A model generated the notes under the pieces. That model saw only the letters and a program-made list of their open reading frames with translations, searched no databases and was not told where the DNA came from. Positions 36,425 to 46,689 of a DNA stretch of 64,000 nt are shown one piece after another. A program made the translations under genes and the position numbers. Numbering within the stretch: position 1 is the first letter of the stretch; every line of letters starts with the position of its first letter. Location: assembly GCA_954871275.1 (NCBI GenBank), contig OX940988.1, positions 32,675,227 through 32,739,226 on the forward strand, in the 5' to 3' direction. Origin of the DNA: Leptopterna dolabrata. Taxonomy: Eukaryota > Arthropoda > Insecta > Hemiptera > Miridae.

Positions 36425-36462
36425 TGTACTGATGATGGTTCAACAACCGAAACCGGTCTACA
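36425..36462 (+). ncRNA. Hammerhead ribozyme-like motif (right arm)
   Basis: Stem I TGTA (36425-36428) with TACA (36459-36462), CTGATGA at 36429-36435, T, stem II GGTT-CAAC-AACC, GAAA at 36449-36452, CCGG, TC. CCGG as stem III has no loop, so efficient cleavage would probably need a dimer, as known for very short stem III hammerheads. Confidence 0.75.
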
Positions 36463-36794
36463 GTTTTGTTAGTTTACGTGGAAATAAACTATTCTATTTT
36501 TATCCTGTCGTTTTTTGCTATGAATTTCCACTACACCGCCGCAAGTGTTCTAAGTTATATACTAATGCTCTTAAAAGTACCCGTGATCAGGCAAATATAA
36601 ATGAAACCAAAGTTGCCGAAGTTTTTCTATGCACTGCTACTCCTTTTAGCTAGAGACGTTCAATTTCGAAATAAACGAACTTGTAAAGTTTATGTTTATA
36701 TTGATGTTGTCAGGATCTTCTTTCTCAATACTGGTTGGTGGGAGTTTGAAGGACAATTGAGATCCAGGTGTTTTGAGATAGTTATTTAATGGTA

Positions 36795-36836
36795 ACACAA
36801 GCTTTCAACTGCTCTCTGGCAGTCATCATCAGGTGT
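36795..36836 (-). ncRNA. Hammerhead ribozyme-like motif (left Penelope repeat)
   Basis: Mirror image of 37286-37327 on the minus strand with the same stems and core. Confidence 0.7.
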
Positions 36837-36960
36837 AAACCTATTAGACAATGTATAAAAAAAGATGTTACAAACTATCAATCAAAACTATAATGATGTC
36901 AGACAAAAAAGTGAAGGGAAATAAGTAAAAACTCACCAGAAATACGTTGTAGGGCAAGAC

Positions 36961-37155
36961 TTAGCAGAACATTCATTGAATGATAACCATAAATTTAATT
37001 TCGAACAAGTAAAAATAATTGGTACAGAACATAATTGGAAAAAAAGAAAAATTTTAGAAGCCCTTCACATAAATCAGAACGCTACAGTAAATTTCAAAAC
37101 AGATGTTGGCAACGCTGCTGCCATTTATCAAAACATCCTCAACAGTTGTTCCTGA
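36961..37155 (+). pseudogene. Penelope-like GIY-YIG endonuclease, C-terminal fragment
   Basis: A 64-codon open frame ends at TGA 37153-37155. The peptide contains LAEHSLNDNHKFNFEQVKI, HNWKKRKILEALHINQN and AAAIYQNIL. In Penelope-like elements the GIY-YIG domain ends with a similar order: L-x-E/K-H, N/G-H-x-F-D/N-F, a W/R-x-R-x-x-x-E-A-x-x-I helix, then a short I-Y-x-x-L end. The N-terminal GIY and YIG strands and the whole reverse transcriptase are missing because the 5' part is replaced by the inverted repeat. Function in an intact element: DNA nicking for retrotransposition. This copy cannot be active. Confidence 0.7.
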
Positions 37156-37285
37156 TAAGATATCTTGCCCTACAACGTATTTCTGGTGAGTTTTTACTTA
37201 TTTCCCTTCACTTTTTTGTCTGACATCATTATAGTTTTGATTGATAGTTTGTAACATCTTTTTTTATACATTGTCTAATAGGTTT

Positions 37286-37327
37286 ACACCTGATGATGAC
37301 TGCCAGAGAGCAGTTGAAAGCTTGTGT
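37286..37327 (+). ncRNA. Hammerhead ribozyme-like motif (right Penelope repeat)
   Basis: Stem I ACAC (37286-37289) with GTGT (37324-37327), CTGATGA at 37290-37296, extra T, stem II GACTGC-CAGAGA-GCAGTT, GAAA at 37316-37319, G-C stem III, TT cleavage dinucleotide. Confidence 0.75.
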
Positions 37328-37406
37328 TACCATTAAATAACTATCTCAAAACACCTGGATCTCAATTGTCCTTCAAACTCCCACCAACCAGTATTGTAAA
37401 GTTTAT

Positions 37407-38579
37407 TTATAATTATATCCGAAGGGGCCCTTGAGGACGTTTTACACGTAGCTGTCGATAGTATTCAGGAGACTACTAAATGTGAAAAGTCCTTAAGTGC
37501 GTCCGAGTGATATAATTCAATAATTCTCCCACCGTGAACTGAAAGTGCGTTTTTGAAAACCCCACGATTTGAGAGAAGATTTAACCGGGGCGACTTCCAT
37601 CGATCAAAATGATAGTTGCGATGAGTTCTCTTCTCCTAATTGATGAAATAAACTTCAATGTTGGTGATTGATAAATGAATTAGAACAAACCACATCCGCA
37701 CTGCGTGACTTCGTTTCCAGCTTCCCTTCAAGCGTGTAGCCTTATGCTCAAACCAGGACGAACTTTGAAGATATCACCTGAAATTATACCTCCACACCTA
37801 CAAGTTAAGGAACAACGATGTTCGTCCTATACCTGAGTCAAACCAGTATTTCGTGAAAAGGGACAAGCCTCCGGAGCCGGGAGATGTTTTGCCGGGAGAG
37901 ATCGATAGCGAAACCCCTGTAATTTCCTCAGCGTTCCCCCCGTCGCATCCGAACGGCTCGTTTCCCGAAATCCCTCGAAGAAAAATACCGCTAGGATCGA
38001 TGAGTAATACCCCGCTACCAGAAATCCACTAGACAATATAAACTTAATAAATACACTCGCAAGTATCAAAAAGCTCGAGCCACGAGGTAATGTTGAAGTA
38101 ACGTTAGCGTCGAAGGTGTAATAAGAAAAACGAATAAGCTAAAGGAATACGTGATACGTTAGCATCAAAGAAGGAATGCGGAGTAAGTACGCCCGAGAGT
38201 ACATACAGAAGACTTCATCCAGCTTTTCCCTGACCCAACTCCCGATTTTAGTTAAAATACTAAATAAATATTATAAATAAATAAATATGATAAATGATTA
38301 GTATAAAATACTTCTGTTTGAAACTCACTTCACACTTTTTTAAATGTACCTACTCTTTTGTATTTTACTATATTATAGACATGTATCATCATTATAACCT
38401 ATTATTAATTTATTTACCGATAATAATGTGTTTTGTTTTACCGTGGAGGTTCATAAAATCTAATAACAAGGCTTTCGAATTTCATATGAAAGGTAGCCAG
38501 TTTACAATCCTCATCAAACAAACGATAATGTTGTCTGCGGAGAAGGATACCTCACCTTACCTAAGTAGCCTTATAGAAA
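37407..38579. other. Unassigned, includes family J copy 2
   Basis: J copy 2 is at 37883-38001 on the minus strand. The remainder is AT-rich without recognised genes. Confidence 0.5.
37883..38001 (-). repeat. Family J repeat, copy 2
   Basis: Reverse-complement counterpart of 30006-30133, with shared blocks GAGATCGATAGCGAAACCCC and CCCGTCGCATCCGAACGG. Confidence 0.7.
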
Positions 38580-39440
38580 ACGTCTGCCAATTCGAGTAGG
38601 CAGTATAGCTTCCTCACTTGAATCACATGAACGCATAGAATAGTTGGGTAGGCTCGTAGTTAGAAGCGTTGCAAGGAAACTGTCAACATTTCAGTTATGC
38701 GCATGCGCAGACGGAAGTTACAGTACGATTCCAATGAAACCCATATGGAACTATCAACGTATTATTCCTGATCGACCCTCAAAATCTGAACTCATTTCAA
38801 AGATATACAAGGTAGTTATGGCGTTTCAAGTATTTCACGTTTGCGCATGCGCAGACGGTACAATTTCCATAATTTTGGAATGGGACCATCTGCGATCAAC
38901 CCCCAAAACCCTCAAAACACCCTCAAAATTTCAGCTCTCTACGACTATTTTTCGCGTAGTTAGAAGCGTTACAAGGAAATGGTCAACATTTCATGTTCGC
39001 GCATGCGCAGACGAAAGTTGCATTATACGGTTCTAATAAAATTCATATGGAACTATTAAAGTGTTACTCCTGAAAGACCCTCCAAGTTTGAACTCATTTC
39101 AACGATACTAAGTAGAGGTAGTTACGGGCGTTTAAAGTATTTCACATTTGCGCATGCGCAGACTAAAGTTACAGTACTTTTTGAATGATTTTTGTAAGGG
39201 ACCATCTGTGCCCCACCCCGCACCTGCCCTCCGAATTTCTGCCAATTTCAACCATTATTTCGGGTAGTTATGGGCGTTGCGAGGAATTACCACTGACAGA
39301 CAGACAGGGAACCAAAAATTTTCCTGGATGTTTGAAACGCAAAATGGTAGTGGAAATTTTCATTTTGGAGGACATAATTTTTTTTTTTCCTCAATCACGA
39401 ATCCAAGGCTTCCCTACCTTCGGTAGTGTGGAAGTAAAAT
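38580..39440 (+). repeat. Family B repeat, copy 4
   Basis: Starts GCCAATTCGAGTAGGCAGTA, contains GCGCATGCGCAGA motifs at about 38700, 38845, 39000 and 39150, and ends CTACCTTCGGTAGTGTGGA. Spacing of about 145-155 bp shows an internal repeat unit. Confidence 0.85.
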
Positions 39441-39537
39441 AAGTTGGCCCCTAGAAATGCACCTGCCCATATAAGTACGTACGTCCAAACAAAAATTTCG
39501 TAACCTACGTAACTTTTCAGTTATGTGCTCTCTACAG

Positions 39538-39647
39538 TACGCACAATTTCGACTACACCAAGCCGAGGATCGCAGCATCCGCGATAGCTCTCCATCTCCG
39601 GTATCGAGGCGGAAACTGCAACGTCACGACAGCCTTGCGATGGGCTC
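39538..39647 (+). CDS. Possible internal host exon, unknown product
   Basis: A pyrimidine-rich acceptor (TATGTGCTCTCTACAG, AG at 39536-39537) precedes an open frame that reads to a donor-like GTGAGA at 39648. Without splicing it stops at TGA 39649-39651. The peptide includes HQAEDRSIRDSSPSPVSRRK and LQRHDSLAMGS, serine/arginine-rich as in cytoplasmic tails. GC is above the surroundings. A second frame is also open. No family recognised. Confidence 0.35.
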
Positions 39648-39924
39648 GTGAGATGAAACGATTACAAATGACTCAACGGCCGACGTCAAAAATGAAGAGT
39701 GTGAATCATAGCTGGCCTCATCCGGGGGGAATTTCTAGGATAAAACTCCAACTCAAACAGGGAAAGGCGTCATTAAACTCGAGCAGGTACTCTCGAGTCT
39801 ACAGATTAATATTTTAACGTGACACGACGAATAGTTGACGGCTGGCCACATAGAAACAGATTCATAAAACTTCTATTGTTTCTTTCTGTGGGCCATTATA
39901 GTAAATAATAGTGCAGTGTAAGAA

Positions 39925-40250
39925 ATAATAAACCGTTCTGTAATAATTTACCTGTACAGATGCACCTTCTGTGTACATCACTGGTTTCTGTGGTCAGTAC
40001 CTACCCTCCAGCTCCCCCCAGGAAAGCCCTAAATCGAGTACTGGAGTCGGCCCGGGAATTACACTTTCATAAAAATGCGCGGGATTCAATACCAACTAAT
40101 TACTTGTTGTTATTCATGAAGCAGAAGATAAATAATAAACCGCTGTCAGAAATAATAAACCGCTGTCAGAAATAATAAACCGCTCTAAGAAATAATAAAC
40201 CGCTGTGTAATAATTTACCTGTATAGCGTCTAGTTCACCGGTCAGCCTGT
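39925..40250 (+). repeat. Family G element with tandem terminal units
   Basis: Starts GAAATAATAAACCGTTCTG, includes TACTGGAGTCGGCCCGGGAA. Then at 40130-40205 it has four 20-22 bp copies of AAATAATAAACCGCTGTCAG. Confidence 0.75.
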
Positions 40251-40394
40251 CTAATTAACAGGTTAAATTATCCTTTTCTGCCAGGGAACACCTGATTATA
40301 ATCATGCACTGATGAATGAAATCGAGTTGGTTGTCCCGTGATATAATTTCGTTTGAAGAATGCTTGTTATTTTGTGATTGTGTTGAAAGGTACT

Positions 40395-40630
40395 TTTGTG
40401 ACTTGAACAAACGTTATGCTTCATGAATAACAAAAAATAATCAATGGTAGTTGAATCCACTGAATATTATGTAACAGTAATTCCCCGGCCTGCTCCAATA
40501 CTCGATTTTGGACTTCCCTGGGGAGGAGCACGAGGTTACGTACTGACCACAGAAAACAGCGATCTACGCATAAGGGGCATCTATATGGTAAAATAAACCG
40601 CTGCGCAATAATTTGCAGCGTTTTTGGAAT
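40395..40630 (-). repeat. Family G element, minus orientation
   Basis: Contains TTCATGAATAAC, CCGGCCTGCTCCAATACTCG and ends AAATAAACCGCTGCGCAATA then TTTGCAGCGTTTTT. With the preceding + copy it forms a head-to-head pair. Confidence 0.7.
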
Positions 40631-40655
40631 ATAAACACCTTGAAACGTAAAAGAA

Positions 40656-42106
40656 AAAACGCTGCAAATCCCTGCACAACGGTTTATTATTTTGTACAGA
40701 ATACCCTCCTGTTACAGATCACAGGTCTCCGTATAGATAACCCTTCTATATAACATATATTATGTACTATTCTACACATATTATGTAGATCGCGGACCCT
40801 CCGTAGGCTAGTACCTAACCCCGTACTCGTCCATAGGTACCTACCAAAACCGTTGTGTAATAATTTACCTGTATAGGTTCCCCTTCTACGGAGATAGAAT
40901 AATGAACCGTTGGGTAATAATTTGCCCATCAATAATTCTTCAACGGTTGTTCAAGTTGCAAAAGGACCTATCAACAAAATCCAGCCCCTTCTTGGTACAT
41001 GAGCCGTTGTGTAATAATTTACCGTTGTGTAATAATTTACCGTTGTGTAATAATTTTCCATTGTGTAATAATTTACCCATCAATAATACTTCAACGGTTG
41101 TTCAAGTTGCAAAAGTACCTATCAACAAAATCCAGCCCCTTCTGGATAGATGAGCCGTTGTGTAATAATTTACCGGTGTAATAATTTACCGGTGTAATAA
41201 TTTGCCATTGTGTAATAATTTACCCATCAATAATACTTCAACGGTTGTTCAAGTAGCAAAAGTACCTATCAACAAAATACAGCCCCTTCTGGGTAGATAA
41301 GCCGTTGTGTAATAATTTGCCATTGTGTAATAATTTACCCATCAATAATACTTCAACGGTTGTTCAAGTAGCAAAAGTACCTATCAACAAAATACAGCCC
41401 CTTCTGGATAGATGAGCCGTTGTGTAATAATTTACCGTTGTGTAATAATTTACCGTGGTGTAATATTTTACCGTTGTGTAATAATTCACCGTTGTGTAAT
41501 AATTTGTCATTCTTTAATAATTTACCCATCAATAATACTTCAACGTTTGTTCAAGTTTCAGAAGTACCTACCAACAAAATCCAATAGTCCGTCACTTGTC
41601 AAATGAAATAATATCGCAGAACAAACAAATCGACTTCATACAGCCATCCTTGATTATAATCAGGTGCTCCCTAGTGATGATATCCGGACCGGATTTATAC
41701 CGTTTGATCCACGATCGTGTTGACGACGCTTTTTGGTGCTCACGAACGGCTGGACGTACAATGCTCCGGGTGGTCTCAAAAAATTGTTTAGCTCAAGACA
41801 AATTTAATAACGTAAAGAAAACCATACCCTTCTATCGGAAGTTTTCGAGATACGGCGTTCTGAAAATTTCAACCCCTATTTTGAACCCCCAGAGATGACT
41901 GACAGTAACGTCGAGCTTCGAGGACCAACCAGACCCCTAACGGAACCTATAACCCGAATTTCAAAAATTTTGTTTCATGGTAACTAAGAAAAGTGGCCCG
42001 CAGGGCGGACAGACAGAAATATTTTTATTGCAGTTTTGGATTCTACATACCTTGAAACGTAAACCACCAAATGAGGGGGGGGGGGGGGGGGGTAAGAATT
42101 TTTTTT
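40656..42106 (+). mobile_element. Family C element, copy 3, interrupted at its 3' end by family A
   Basis: Starts AAAAAACGCTGCAAATCCC. It has four minisatellite blocks (about 40902-41230, 41300-41345 and 41410-41530) alternating with a duplicated ACTTCAACGGTTGTTCAAG unit. A run of about 20 G at 42075 precedes the poly-T. The last 40 bp, including the terminal hairpin, are missing because family A starts inside the T run. Confidence 0.8.
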
Positions 42107-43070
42107 GACATTTAGCGAATTTTCAAAGAAAATGAAGCTATTGCAATGGCTTCGAAATTTAAATAATATAAATTTTTGGAAATTTTCTTCATAGAAATCC
42201 GTTTCAGACCATTCTAAAACGATTCCTGAAATTTAACACTTTTTTATATGTATATATATATATATTTATTTATATATGTGTCACTCCAGACGATAACTCT
42301 CGATAGAATTGAGATAAACAGCTCAAATTTGCACAAAAAATCTATCTTGGCAATCGAAAGGCTAAGTTCGAAGATGGGCGAAATTGGCCTACTCTAAGGA
42401 GGGTTTTGGCGCATTTAAAGTGCGCAAAAATTACCCAAAAATCCCCAAAATGTTATTTTCCAACAAGTGACCCCTCATTTTAAAGGTTTTTGCACGCTGA
42501 ACACGATGGTGGAATCGGATTTTAGATATCTTGATCCGTTCTCAAATTAGAGCATTTAAAGTGCGCAAAAATTACCCAAAAATCCCCAAAATGTTATTTT
42601 CTAACAAGTGACCCCTCATTTTAAAGGTTTTTGCACGCTGAACACGATAGTGAAATCGGATTTTAGATATCTAAATCCGTTCTTAAATTAGAGCATTTAA
42701 AGTGCGCAAAAATTACCCAAAACTAGGATAATCTTTAAACTCTTACCCCCACCCCCTTAGAGTGGTCAGATTGAAAAATGTGAGAAGTATTAATTGAAGA
42801 CGAGAGTTCGAAGCAAAAAAGGGGGAGGCAAACGATTAGTACAACTCCTTGAATTTACCCACAGCGATCAAATAAATAAGCACTTAGTACAATTACGTAA
42901 TAAACAAACGGTAGAATCAGGATGGACAAAACGTACAAATTAAAATAAATACGAAGAGAATATACATAGAAAACCAAATTTTAGACCGAAGTTTTCCTTT
43001 ATTCAAAACCATAGCCATTAATTCGAATATTTCTTTGAAAATTCGCTCATTAAGTCATGCTGCATGACTG
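42107..43070 (+). mobile_element. Helentron-like family A, copy 2 (complete)
   Basis: AGCGAATTTTCAAAGAAA at 42114-42131 is the perfect reverse complement of 43030-43047. A hairpin GTCATG-CTG-CATGAC at 43054-43068 and CTGA followed by a T run close the element. Internal parts are a TA-rich microsatellite (42247-42280) and 2.3 units of the 141-bp satellite (42411-42730). It is inserted between T residues of a family C poly-T tract, fitting the TT-target habit of Helentron-type elements. About 960 bp, non-autonomous. Confidence 0.75.
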
Positions 43071-43076
43071 ATTTTT

Positions 43077-43240
43077 TTTATGTCTTTACTCTGGCACATA
43101 ACTCGAAAAAAGTTACACGAAATCGTCACGAAAATTTCTGATGATTTTCGCTTACAACCGATTCGTTGCTACGGAACTTTGTCTTCGCCAGTTATCATCG
43201 TACAAAAATCGTTCACCACTCGTTGGATAGCTCTCGATTT
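43077..43240 (-). repeat. Family F repeat, copy 2
   Basis: TTATGTCTTTACTCTGGCAC to ATCGTTCACCACTCGTTGG, as at 12820. It follows the family A end directly. Confidence 0.7.
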
Positions 43241-43333
43241 ACCTAACCATACTACGTTAACCACTGCGGACTGCGTGGCCAACAAGCTGCGGTATGAGCG
43301 TGATTGTTTAAATGAATGTTTACGTACATAATA

Positions 43334-43395
43334 CAGTGGAGTCCGGCTAATCCGAACTAATTGGGACTGAAGGCTGTTCGGACTAGGTACCATTC
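43334..43395 (+). mobile_element. pogo/Tigger-like end fragment
   Basis: CAGTGGAGTCCGGCTAATCC preceded by TA, with the inverted word GTTCGGAC shortly after. Typical CAGTGGA...TAATCCGAA terminus; only about 60 bp remain. Confidence 0.5.
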
Positions 43396-43559
43396 GTTGG
43401 AAATCTTGACCAAAAAAATTAAGTACGAAGTACTTGGTGTGGGTGCGGGAGGGGGCGCTAAGACATAAAATGTCCCTCGTGGTTGCGTACTTGTACGGAA
43501 GCTGTACCCACCGTTTGTGTTTTATAATGTTTCTCATGGTAACTAAGAAAATATTATAT

Positions 43560-43980
43560 GAAGGGTTATCTATACAGAGAGCTGTGATCTGTAACAGAAG
43601 GGTATTCTGTACAAAATAATAAACCGTTGTTTTACATTAATACTCCATCATTCTGATTTGGTTCTGAATAGATTCCGATAACGCTGTTCATGGAAAATGT
43701 TGCGATCATAGTGTTTAGTAGGTTTCATGAGTCTGTTTGGTGCATTACTATGGTGCGAAACTTTAGTGTTTCCAGAGCGAAAACTCTGGACACAAATTAA
43801 AAAATTTTTGTTTGGGTAAAGATAAAATCCCTGCACAACGTTTTATTATTTTGTATAGAATACCCTTCTGTTACAGATCACAGCTCTCTGTATAGATAAC
43901 CCGTCTATATAATATAATATGTACTGTTCTATGTTTTCATGCTCAATTCCAATGGTTCATTATTGAAAATAATAAACCAA
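43560..43980. repeat. Two C end fragments, including a 155-bp deletion derivative
   Basis: 43560-43625 is the C 5' end in reverse. 43825-43980 joins the C 5' block (CTGCACAACG to TAATATGTACT) straight to the 3' tail (TTTTCATGCTCAATTCCAAT and terminal hairpin), a MITE-like internal deletion. Confidence 0.8.
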
Positions 43981-44257
43981 AAGCTCATAGAAAGAAGTTG
44001 CATTCATGTATGCAACGACGGGAGACCATTTTCATGTTTACGAGTGGCATCGGTAAACTAGCAAGTATACGGCTCCAAATAGAACAGTATGGCGCTGGTG
44101 AGCGCTACTTCTGATAGCCCACCAACCATAATCTGCAGTCATGTCCCTTTTCGAAACGCCCTCCAAACAAGTTTTTGCATCACACCAAGCTCGTAATCAG
44201 TGCTTCTCAGGGATGTACGGAGAAGGGAATCGGCAGCGTGAGGTGTGGCGATGAATC

Positions 44258-44521
44258 AGATAAATCAAGAGCTTTCCAACGAGCGGTGAACGATTTTTGT
44301 ACGATGCAAAATGGCGAAGATAAAGTTCAGTTGCAACGATTCGGTTGTAAGCTAAACTCATCGGAAAAGTATCCGTGAGCATTTCTTCGTAACGATTTTT
44401 CGTGAGCAATTTTCAGTTCATGTGCCAAGACATGAAAATGTCAAAAAATCGAGGGGGTGTTCCAAAAAAAAATTTTCCGAACCGGATACATAGGTGTATT
44501 ATTCAGAGAATAATAAACCAA
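44258..44521 (+). repeat. Family F copy joined to a D 3' end
   Basis: F (GAGCTTTCCAACGAGCGGTG to CCAAGACATGAAAATGTC) ends at about 44445. A D tail follows: GAGGGGGTGTT, TACATAGGTGTATTATTCAG, AATAATAAACC. Confidence 0.7.
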
Positions 44522-46217
44522 ATCAAAATTTAATTTTTCAAGAATTTATTCGACAGTATATAATATACTGAATGATTCCCAAGCTCGGAATAATAAGAAA
44601 AGCCATCACATGTTTCAAAACAGTTGCACGAATTCCGTGCCCCCCCCCCCACCCCCCCCCCCCGTTTACCAGTAAAATTTCTGCAATGATAGGTATATTT
44701 TAAATAATTTTTACCTGATTTTACCGTGCTACGTTCGATATTGAATCCTGCAGTTGTACTGATTACAGCTAGAATTTCATTGCCCACATTAAGCAGCACA
44801 TCACTAAAGGAAAAGATAGGGTATTCTGAGTTACTGTAATTTTTAATGAATTCCCTTCTCAATTAATACCATTTGCGTGGGGATTTACCTTAAATTCATT
44901 GCACTGACAGGTAGGAAACTGTCTATCTACATAGGCGTCAACTTTACAATGGAAAGTATAAGTACATGAGGGTTGCACTTTATAGTTCGACCTTCTACCG
45001 TATCCATGTAGGCAGTTTCAAGGTTTAATAACCTAATTCGTACGTTTTGAAAGTAGTAATCGAGTACCTCAATCAGTTCAAGTGCCATGAGACAAATTCA
45101 TCACGATCTTACCTGCAACAACAACAAATTAACAAATTATTGATTCTGACAATAAAAGGAACTCAACAATTGGACATCGCCTGTATGTTTCAAGACGTGA
45201 AGAGCTGTTGAAGGTATGTAACAAATAATAGTTTAAATAGGAAAATAGAAGAAGGATTATCACGCATTCGGGCTTTTTTTCCATACGGTAATCAACTCAA
45301 TGGTAAACAATAAATAGCTACGTACTAATGATATCAACCCCGTGGCTAATGTTGGGGTAATAGTACTTACAGTATTATTATTGTATGCTAGTAGTTCTGT
45401 GAATGTTACCTATAAATCTAAAATTGTTGATTTAGAATGAGGAGCTTCAATGTTTTCAAGTCGAAATGTGAACTTAAAATATTGCAGAGCATTTTTTCGG
45501 ATTCGGGTAGAGGTGTTGACATTTCAGTCTATGATGATGACTTTCTCGTTTCTGTTAATTTGAAGAACTGTAGAACTTATCTGGTTTGAGGGAACGAAAG
45601 TACTCACCAGTGATTAAAATGTGTTGCATTATAATTATGATAGTTTGTGAAGGGTGATATGAGTGGGATAAATCTTTTTTCAGTTTAATAGTTAGGATTG
45701 TCAGACACCAAGTTGTTCAGGACTGAAGAAGCGTTTGAATTATTAAACGTTCTTTTTTTTAGGTGAAGTTGGGAAAAAAGTGTGTTTTCTTCAGTTAGAA
45801 GGAAAATAACAAATGCGGGTCCATTCCCAGGGGAATGCGCTGGGTCATGTATAATGTATAGCTTGCGTTTTTCATGCAAAACAGAAAGCAATTATGTTGT
45901 TATCCATGCACAAGAGACGACCGTAGAAGATAATTTGACGGTGTCGCAGGCTTAAAAAAAAACAAGTTTACCGTTTTGTAGGCTGCTTTTACGGGTTATT
46001 TATGTACAACACAAAAACTTCAAAAGGTGTAAATTTCGAAATAAATAAAAATGTTAATTTGATGGTGTCGAATATAGTGAAGTACAAACGTATTTATAAA
46101 CCGTGTTTGTAATAATTAGTACGGTTGAAGACACGAGTAAAAGTACCTAGGTAATCAAGTTACGTTACCTAATGAAGCTCATTAGCTGCAGAATTCTCGA
46201 AAACACTCGAACGTTCG
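44522..46217. other. Low-copy AT-rich sequence
   Basis: Nothing from the repeat families was seen apart from a long C run at 44640-44664. No gene recognised. Confidence 0.5.
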
Positions 46218-46660
46218 AATTTCGGTTTATTAATTTCAAATTATAATGAACCTTTGGAACCTAGCTAGCAATACACCCCCACCACTTCCCTTACAATTGT
46301 ACGGTTTGGTTACGAGGTAAGTACGTAGAATCAGAAAATTAGACGGGTCGAAAATTTCATAGCGCTGTAGCTCGAAAACTTTCAATAGAAGGGGAAGGTT
46401 TTTAAATTGATTGCGAACTTGAGGACTTTTTGAGCCCACCCGGAGCATTGTACGTCCACCAGTACGTTCAAAGGCCAGAACATGATGTTTGATTTGAAAA
46501 GCTTCGTCAACATGAGTGTAAATGATAAGGTGTACATCCAGCCTAAATACCATTGATAGGAAATAGCTGATTATAATCACGCGTGGCTTTATAAGATTGA
46601 GTTTATTCCGTGATATGTAATATTTCATCTGAAGAAGGGTGTTTATACTGGATTTTGTTG
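46218..46660 (-). repeat. Diverged family C 3' part, minus orientation
   Basis: TTCGGTTTATTAATTTCAAA, TTTGGTTACGAGGTAAGTAC and the block ACCCGGAGCATTGTACGTCC are the C tail in reverse. The 130-codon open frame over it parallels frames in other C copies and is not evidence of a gene, although a short stretch (TAGRT, LRVVSK) is preserved between copies. Confidence 0.6.
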
Positions 46661-46689
46661 ATAGATACTCTTTTATCGACTTGCAGACA

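Larger units (their letters stand above)
36319..36516. mobile_element. Near-perfect 198-bp palindrome holding two hammerhead motifs
   Basis: Arms 36319-36412 and 36421-36516 are inverted copies with about five differences around a loop of 8 bp (TAGGCGTG). Each arm contains a hammerhead motif and an AGGATAAAAATAGAATAG segment. CTATG occurs just outside both ends, a possible target duplication. It resembles fused Penelope terminal repeats. Confidence 0.75.
36694..37393 (+). mobile_element. Short Penelope-like retroelement with 13-bp target duplication
   Basis: TTGTAAAGTTTAT occurs at 36681-36693 and again at 37394-37406. Between them are inverted arms of about 234 bp (36726-36959 and 37163-37396), each holding a hammerhead motif, and a central reading frame resembling the end of a GIY-YIG endonuclease. 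Inverted terminal repeats, hammerheads, GIY-YIG C-terminus and a target duplication of this length are all known for Penelope-like elements. The 32 bp at 36694-36725 are unpaired 5' filler. The element is truncated and lacks reverse transcriptase. Confidence 0.8.

Noticed and set aside
46236..46628. 130-residue protein on the minus strand
   Set aside because: It lies in a diverged family C copy. Similar frames in other C copies are broken and show no known domain.
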